DNA of 44,597 nt from Smittium mucronatum (lineage: Eukaryota > Kickxellomycota > Harpellomycetes > Harpellales > Legeriomycetaceae). The stretch spans positions 1 through 44,597 of the forward strand of contig LSSL01000514.1 in NCBI GenBank assembly GCA_001953115.1. The letters run 5' to 3'. The position numbers and the translations under genes were made by a program. Numbering within the stretch: the stretch's first letter is position 1; each line of letters begins with the position of its first letter. A model generated the notes under the pieces. It was not told the DNA's origin and searched no databases. It saw nothing but the letters and a program-made list of their open reading frames with translations. Shown piece after piece: positions 37,986 to 44,597 of this stretch.

Positions 37986-39840
37986 ATGCCCAGAGTACCA
38001 AAAGAAACTAAGGCAAAGCTTGAGCCCTTATATGAATCATATGCCGATGCCAATACCGTCGCCACAAAAAGCAAAAACCGAACAAAATATGCTGAACGCG
38101 AAAAAAGGCGTGAAAAGAAAGATGTTGATTCCACATTTGTAGAGCCAAAGCTCACCGGGAAAATCTTGGAATCTGCTAGATTACAACAAGAGGAGCTAGA
38201 AAACGAATTCTTGGCTGATTCCAGCAAAAAAAATCATTCGGTTTCAAAAGATCACGAATACTCTGATTTTCCCAGCGACGAATTGTAAAAAAAGTTCATT
38301 CTAACTTTAATTTTATTTTTTTACTAGTTTAGTTTATGACTCCATCCTTTCGAAATGCTTATATCTTATTAATTATTTTCTAGAAAAGGGAAAAATTTCA
38401 AACCACGAGAAATTGCTGAATCTTATTCTGATTCTGAAGACGACTATGATGAAAACCAAGATTACGATGACTACAGCGATCTGGAATTTCAAGTCGATGC
38501 CAAAGATGCTGCTATTTTTGAAAAACTCATGCCTTCTGCTCCTCAAAAGCGTCAGAATTTAGCTGATATCATCTCTGCCAAGATTAACGAATTTAATAAG
38601 GCTCAAGCTCCAAAAAACGAATCTGGAAACCTTCAATCTACTTCTGGTAATCAAATGGAAAAAATGAAATCTCAAATAAATCCTAAGGTTGTTCAGGTCT
38701 ATACTCAGTAAGAATCACTCTTTTTTCTTCATATTAGATATTTTGCTTATTAAAAATGATCTAATTATGAAATTCATATCAATCTACTTTTTTATTAGAG
38801 TGGGTGAGATTTTAAGTAGGTATAAATCTGGTCCAGTCCCTAAGGCTTTCAAAATAATACCTTCTATCACTAACTGGGAGCAGGTTTTATACATTACAGC
38901 CCCTGAGAACTGGACTCCCCATGCTATTTTTCAAGCTACAAAGATTTTTATTTCAAATATGAAACCGAAACAAGCCCAAAAGTAAGATTTGACATCATAT
39001 ACCTCTAATTTTCCATAACTCAGTTTTCCTCTCCAGCATCATTTTTATTAGCTGAGTTCATCTTTAAAAAAAATATTTACACACCCCATTACTTCATTCT
39101 ATTTTTTTGCTCTAAATCCCTTCGATTCTATTTAGCAATATTCTTTACATCCACAAGACGCAAAATCATTATTACCTATCAATAAACTTAAATATACTTG
39201 CATTAATAGGTTCTTGAATACGGTTCTGCTAGAGCGGGTCAGGGACGACATCTCTGAAAATAAAAAACTAAATTACCATTTATACATGGCTCTCAAGAAA
39301 GCTCTCTACAAACCCGCTGCCTTTTTTAAAGGGATTTTATTTCCTCTATGCGAAAATGATAACTGCACTTTGCGCGAGGCAATAATAATCAGCTCTGTTC
39401 TCTCCAAGGTCTCAATACCTGTATTGCACAGTGCTGCTGCTCTCCTGCATCTAGCAAATTTAAATTATAGCGGTCCAACTGCCCTTCTAATCCGTGTCCT
39501 TCTTGACAAAAAATATGCTTTACCTTACAAAGTCGTTGATGCCTTGGTTTTCCATTTCACCAGCTTCGCTACCAACAAAAGCCTTTGCTATGACAAACAT
39601 GGTGTGTTCCAAGAACTCCCCGTACTGTGGCACCAATCTTTCCTGGTATTTGCCCAACGGTACAAATCTGATATAGCTCCCGACCAGAAAGATGCTCTAT
39701 TACAAGTTCTACACGTCCATTACCATCCCCAGATATCAGAAGAAATCAGACGCGAACTCGTCAATTCCGTCTGTCGAGGTGAAATCGTAGTTGATCCCGC
39801 CACATCCCTTACTAATGACGTCGAGATGTCTATGAACTAA
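37986..39840 (+). CDS. ENP1: Bystin/Enp1, 40S ribosome-biogenesis factor
   Basis: Nucleolar and cytoplasmic factor bound to pre-40S particles, needed for 20S/18S rRNA maturation and export. Exons are 37986-38284, 38384-38707, 38799-38981 and 39210-39840, giving 478 residues against about 480 in yeast. Introns of 99, 91 and 228 nt are all GT..AG and each interrupts a codon after its second base. The N-terminal ~150 residues are charged, with an acidic patch ([16 protein letters not shown]) typical of the family. The bystin domain follows: [48 protein letters not shown], then [54 protein letters not shown] and the C-terminal IRRELV. The start is the first ATG before the basic [14 protein letters not shown] segment. 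It is convergent with VPS53. No missing or broken element was seen. Confidence 0.96.
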
Positions 39841-40370
39841 ATTAAGATTATCGAAAAATCTAAAAAATAGCTCAGCTATATACCCCACCCTCCCCTCTTC
39901 ACATATCCCGCCCTCAATCCTTATTTTTCTTGATCCAAGAAAGAATAATTAATTTTGAACATCAAAAAAAACTTATTTTTGACTTGTTTGCCCTCTTTTT
40001 TTCTCCTAAATCTTTGGCCTTCTAATTTATAATTTAAAACGGTTTCAACTTTGATCTTTTTAAAATTCATGGTTTATCTCTTTAATATTTTTCGGTGCAA
40101 AATAACATGCAATGACCAATTTATTAATAATCAAATTCTATTTAATAATATAGATATACGCATTTCATAAAGTTCCAAATATTGAAATTTTATAAAATTC
40201 AGGAAAAAGAATTTTTGGTCAAAAAAAGAAGTCTAGGGAAAATGTGATACCAGAAGGGGTGCGTATATGGATTAAAAAGTGAGAGATAATTTTCATCTAC
40301 CATCTCAAATGGTGACGAGATTACTCGGTAGACATCATAAAAATTTGTATTTTTTTTAAAAGAAACTACA
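39841..40370. other. Convergent 3' intergenic region ENP1/VPS53
   Basis: Space between two stop codons on opposite strands, expected to contain both 3' UTRs. Pyrimidine-rich just after ENP1 (about 39885-40020). No further coding was found; a 101-codon minus-strand frame (40199-40504) overlaps the end of VPS53 in another frame and is a shadow. Confidence 0.55.
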
Positions 40371-43300
40371 TTAAGAGTGGTCATCCTTTTTAAACGTGAT
40401 ATTCGACACCATTCGCTTAAAGTTATCGCTGAATTTGGTTTTTGTGGCACTGGTGGTGGCAGAAATCCCAGAGAGGATGGGTGAAAAAGGACCTGTGTTT
40501 TCAAAGGACTTTAATTGATCTGGAGACTTACTATCCAAAATGTCGGCTGTACGTGGGCCACTAGTATCTGAGGGATTCCTGGATTTGATATCTATATCTA
40601 GAGTTTTTACACCCAAAGGACTATGTCCGAATCTGGGTCTATTAAAAGTGCTTAGAGATCCTCTCCTAAGGCTCGAAGTGGTGTCCTTCGAAAAATTGCT
40701 AGACCCTAGATTGGAGTTAATTAGTGAATCTGAAATATGGGATTGGATTTTTCCATTTTGGAATGGTTTTATTTCTGATGAATTCAAAGAGCTGTCAGCA
40801 TTAACTGAAGGTGGTTCATTTTGGGTACTTTGAGGTGAAATGGGTTTATGAGATTTGGTGGGCGCAGTTTGATTTCTGTTATTTGAAGTAGTGCTAAAAT
40901 CATCTTTAGAGCTCAGAGGAGAGCGGAATGGGTCGTTTGGCTTTGTTAAACTTGAGTACATTCCAGTGAAATTTAGCCAATTAGATGATGGGGTATTGGG
41001 TGAAGTAGGCAACGTAAGGGTATTGGATTTTTCCATAAGTCGAGTCTTCACAGAATTTAAATCAATATTTTCATTTATATCTAGATCTCCATATGATTTA
41101 GCTCTATCGCTGCCCATAGCATTTATTCTTGGCATTCTGCCTCCTAAAACTTCAGAATCTAAATATTCAGGGCCTGAAATCAGTGACATGTCATCACTGG
41201 CATAAGGTTCTGCAGTGTTGTCAACAAGCAAATCCATAAATAATCTTTGCTGGTTTGATCCATTGACCCCTTTAAAAGAAAGAATTTGCTTAAAAACGTC
41301 CACAGGTCCCTCGGGGAATAGTAGCAAAAATTGACTGATAAGAACTTCTGGTGAATTTACTGGAACCAATAAAACCTTCAAAATGGATTCTACTCTATTT
41401 AACTTTGCCGTAACTATTTGCACATATGATGAGATTGACTTTTTAGATATTTTAGATTCTTCTTTTCCAGGAATTTGCTCCATTTTTAAAATGGGAAGAT
41501 TCAAAATAATCGATTTAATAGGGTGGAAATCAAGCAATAGTTGTTCGGCCCCGACCTCATTTATCTGGGATTGGGAACTTAAGGAGTTCATATAGGCATT
41601 TATGAGTTCTCTAAAAAAATTTATTTTGAAAGAAATATTGGAAATATGAGATTAGATAAAATTATAAGAAAATGTATAATATTGGTAGAATTCTGATATA
41701 ATGTGGGGATTTTCTTACTGGGCCAGCCTGTCACAATAAAGCCTGTAGTATTTTGAGTTAGACAATAAATTCCTAACTTTCGGGATAAAGCCGCCCAAAG
41801 AATTTGATATCGAATTAACATACTCTGATTGATCTCCAACAGAAGGAATTGTTGACCAATCGATGCTTGATAGTTTTTTGAGACCATTTTCGCAAAGAGA
41901 AGCTGATATGTCTACACTAGACTTAATGGCCAGATTTGTGGTGCTGTTCAAATGAAAATAAATAAATTGATTAATCAAATGAAATACCGAGGGTTGCATA
42001 GTGGCACGTATGACTTACTTTATGAGAGTACTTTGACAGGAATCAAAATTAATCTTAGAACGGAGATCTGGGTCAATCTTTTCCAGCATTTTTTCTTCAA
42101 GCTGATTAATGGAAGATGCACAATAATCAGCAGTATTTGTTATCAAGCATGAAAATTCGAGATCCGAAGTAATGGGTTTAATAATGTTATTGTTTCTAGG
42201 ATTTCAATTTTTTTTTTCGAAAATACCGTTATTTTTAAAGCTATTAGATAAAATAAAAACTATAAAATACCTCATGATTTTTGGATTAAGTAATGTTGAT
42301 GAATATTTGGCCATCATTTTATCAAAAACAATAGCTAATTCATACAATGGCTTTCCAGTCGTCAAAGTTACAACTTTTGAAAGAGCCTCTCTGTAACAAT
42401 AAAGAAGGTCGACTATAGATGGTAGAACTAATTCATCGCTTTTATCATCAATACTGGAATTAGATTCAGTAGTTTTGTATTTTTCGATAAGACCAGAAAA
42501 TTTCTTCTCTATAGATTTGATGTAATGAGGCAAATAGGGTTCAAAGGAGGAGGATATGGATCCTTTAAAAGTACTAAATGAAATATTCTTCTCCTTAAAG
42601 TATTTGTTCTCGTAAGATTCTGATTTTTTCTGGGAAAATGGCCAATAGCGAACAAAATTAAAAAGGATTGGTGATACTTTTTTTAAAAAAAAGAATAATA
42701 TAATATGCGATTTCTAAATTCAAACATACCCTTGATTCGAATCTTTTGTCCAATTGATTTTCAAATATCAATGTCTCAGAAAGGGCATCCATCATTTTAT
42801 CAAAATCAATATTTTCTGAATACTTAAGTTGGTTGTGAATCATATTTCTAGAAATAAATTTTTTTTTAGTAAAATTTATAAAATATAAAAGATGAAAAGA
42901 TAGTTAGATTTGAGATACTTTGTTAGCTGGTTAAACCTGAAGCAAAGAATTAATTCAATTGCCCAATCCTTGGGAAAAATATCGGAATGCTCTTCCAGAT
43001 AGGTTCTTAAAATTCTTCTAAGCCAAGCATATCTCTTAGATACATTTTCAATTTGGGAAATCTAAAAAAAAGAGCAAAATTTCCAACCCATGATACATAT
43101 TTAAAAATTTATGGAAATTAATGAAGATATATTACATCATCATGTTGTTGGAATATATCTGTATAACCTCTGGTTTGGTTATTGACATAATTATCGATGA
43201 TCCTACAATATATTAACAATGGATACAAAATTAGACATAAAAATGATAAAAAGGTAGATGAAAGAAGGATAAATGTAAGGTGTATGAAAGGATATCTTTA

Positions 43301-44408
43301 TAAAAAAAACACAAACCTTGAACTACAACCTATAGAATCAGCGACAGAGCAGGCATCTTTGAGACGATCTAAATCACCGATAACAGCACCTTGGCTATTT
43401 ATCCCATTTTCCAATTCTGAGATTATTTGATATTGACCTTCACTTTTTAATCTTTCGAAAAAATCATTAAGTTTTGTAAACTCTGGGATTTTCATATATC
43501 CAATAAACCCGATGATTAACTCATCGGTTGCCTAAAAAACATTAATTAAGATGGAGTTTAGTGATATAAAAGTCAGTAATATTGTGTGGGAAAGAGTTTA
43601 CTTGGAAAAGCCCAGAGGAAGTCTTATAATCTTTTTCGTGAAGGGAGGTTCTTAAACTTTTTATTGCTCCAACTTTTTTGTGAGAATTTTTTTTTAAAAA
43701 AATATGGAGGTAAGGGGGAAAGCATTTGATAGAAATAAAGATAACAAGAGAGGGGATAGAAAAGAGAGACAGAGAACTATGAAGTTTTTTTTAGTTTTTT
43801 ACCTAGCATCTGTAACCTGCGGAATACTGTTATTGTCTGAGTTAGATTGCGTTTTCCTCGATCAAGGGATTTTATATCTTTAGTGATTTCATTGACCACG
43901 GAATCTGTCTCTTCGGATTTAATCTTTATATCTTTTACCTGTTCATAAAGTTTCTACAGAAGTTTTTTATGCAGGCTTAATCAATAAATAATACTCTATT
44001 TTTTTTTCTTATAAAAAGAAATTACTTGTATTTTTGATTGTAAGATAGATAGCTCCTGTATCCCAGAAGCACTTTTGTTCTCATTGTCTGCCAGAAGATT
44101 CTCAATCTTTGTATCAACATCCTTTAATTTAAGTTTTAGATTCTCTAAAACGATTCCTACCAGCTCGGGAGTTGGCTCTAAAACCCGGATAATTAGACCA
44201 ATAGATCAAAGTTTACAAAATTAATCAGTAAAATGAGGTAGTAAGAAAGTAAAATCTATGTGAAATTTTGGGAATAGATCTTACCATTAGGGAAAAAGCT
44301 ATCAATGTATTGAGACACTTCAAATTTAGGGTCGTCTAGGGGATCTGTCCATTTTTTGAGAATTTTGGAGCCATTCGGCGTAGATGAATTTCCAGAATCA
44401 TTTTCCAT
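40371..44408 (-). CDS. VPS53: GARP complex subunit Vps53
   Basis: Subunit of the GARP tether (Vps51-54) that captures endosome-derived vesicles at the trans-Golgi. Twelve exons on the minus strand: 44285-44408, 44026-44177, 43803-43953, 43602-43672, 43317-43531, 43136-43202, 42937-43061, 42726-42847, 42271-42676, 42019-42195, 41719-41943 and 40371-41610; total 1024 residues. Family blocks in order: VSQYIDSFFPN near residue 32; the coiled-coil region with EITKDIKSLDRGKRNLT; LKDACSVADSI; KRYAWLRRIL; FPKDWAIELI; FEPYLPHYIKSIEKKF; LTTGKPLYELAIVFDKMM; TADYCASSINQLEEK; SSIDWSTIPSVGDQSEYV; GAEQLLLDFHPIKSIIL (632-648); and FKQILSFKGVNG. Frame closure supports each junction. The exon 8/9 junction is least certain, since a stronger-looking donor four bases upstream would break the frame. 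Residues from about 749 are a Ser/Asn/Pro-rich tail of about 275 residues absent from animal Vps53. Confidence 0.93.
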
Positions 44409-44597
44409 TGAAATTTATTTCTAGGACAGATATGTTCTGAAGTTGAAATGTTATTGCTTTGATTTTAGTAAAATATAATTACAAGGTATAATTCGGATAA
44501 AGGGTAGAGGCCAATAAATGAAGGTTAAGTGCATCTTTTACCAGCAATGGCATCTAAAAATCCAAAAATCATTACCACTCAATTAATTGGCTAAATT
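44409..44597. other. 5' flank of VPS53
   Basis: Upstream region of VPS53 to the window edge. An ATG at 44547 on the plus strand opens only 15 codons before a stop and has no visible splice donor, so I do not call a divergent gene. The region is otherwise AT-rich. Confidence 0.4.

Noticed and set aside
44547..44594. ATG opening a plus-strand frame divergent from VPS53
   Set aside because: It is only 15 codons before a stop, with no GT donor inside the frame. The window ends too soon to judge.
1..44597. Search for CRISPR arrays, tRNA/rRNA genes and bacterial operon signals
   Set aside because: No regular direct-repeat/spacer array, no tRNA TPsiC-arm pattern in a foldable context and no rRNA-like block was seen. 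The intron-rich genes show this is eukaryotic nuclear DNA.

Overview
This is a 44.6 kb piece of a very AT-rich eukaryotic nuclear genome, most likely from an early-diverging (non-Dikarya) fungus. I recognise six protein-coding genes, and all of them need splicing: I reconstructed 21 short introns, nearly all 49-142 nt with one of 228 nt. ILV2 and TRP2 fit a fungus-like amino-acid prototroph. One gene encodes Integrator subunit 7, known mainly from animals, plants and protists and not expected in the well-studied yeasts and moulds. Extreme AT richness together with an Integrator subunit would suit a gut-symbiont-type zoosporic or zygomycetous lineage, but the exact placement is my inference.

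Layout. 1-1656: gene-free, containing the ILV2 promoter. 1657-3769 (+): ILV2, mitochondrial acetolactate synthase. 4079-7645 (-): INTS7, convergent with ILV2. 8602-11468 (-): a Kin1/Par-1/MARK kinase, tandem with INTS7. 11588-12151: an assembly gap bordered by G runs. About 12.7-34.6 kb: a gene desert of roughly 22 kb, extremely AT-rich between 17 and 30 kb. 34690-36428 (+): TRP2, anthranilate synthase component I. 37986-39840 (+): ENP1/bystin, ribosome biogenesis. 40371-44408 (-): VPS53, GARP tethering subunit, 12 exons, convergent with ENP1.

The desert is not blank. By translating through stops and frameshifts I find decayed mobile-element coding sequence: a non-LTR retrotransposon reverse transcriptase (about 17.9-18.6 kb, -), a MULE-type transposase with a zinc-finger-like N-terminus (about 25.6-26.6 kb, -), and a Tc1/mariner-type transposase C-terminus (about 34.1-34.4 kb, +) in the TRP2 upstream region. 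Weaker relics are a retropepsin-like fragment (15.1-15.5 kb, +) and a Myb-like repeat (30.5-30.6 kb, +). No intact element, CRISPR array, tRNA or rRNA was seen. The desert therefore reads as a graveyard of elements worn down by AT-biased mutation.

The genes do not form one pathway. They are ordinary housekeeping genes (branched-chain and aromatic amino-acid synthesis, RNA 3' processing, polarity kinase, 40S maturation, endosome-to-Golgi tethering) at both ends of a repeat-derived desert. The points most worth following up are INTS7 in this genomic setting, a TRP2 start codon separated by an intron from the rest of the reading frame, competing splice donors in VPS53, and recurrent T7-9/A7-9 palindromes.
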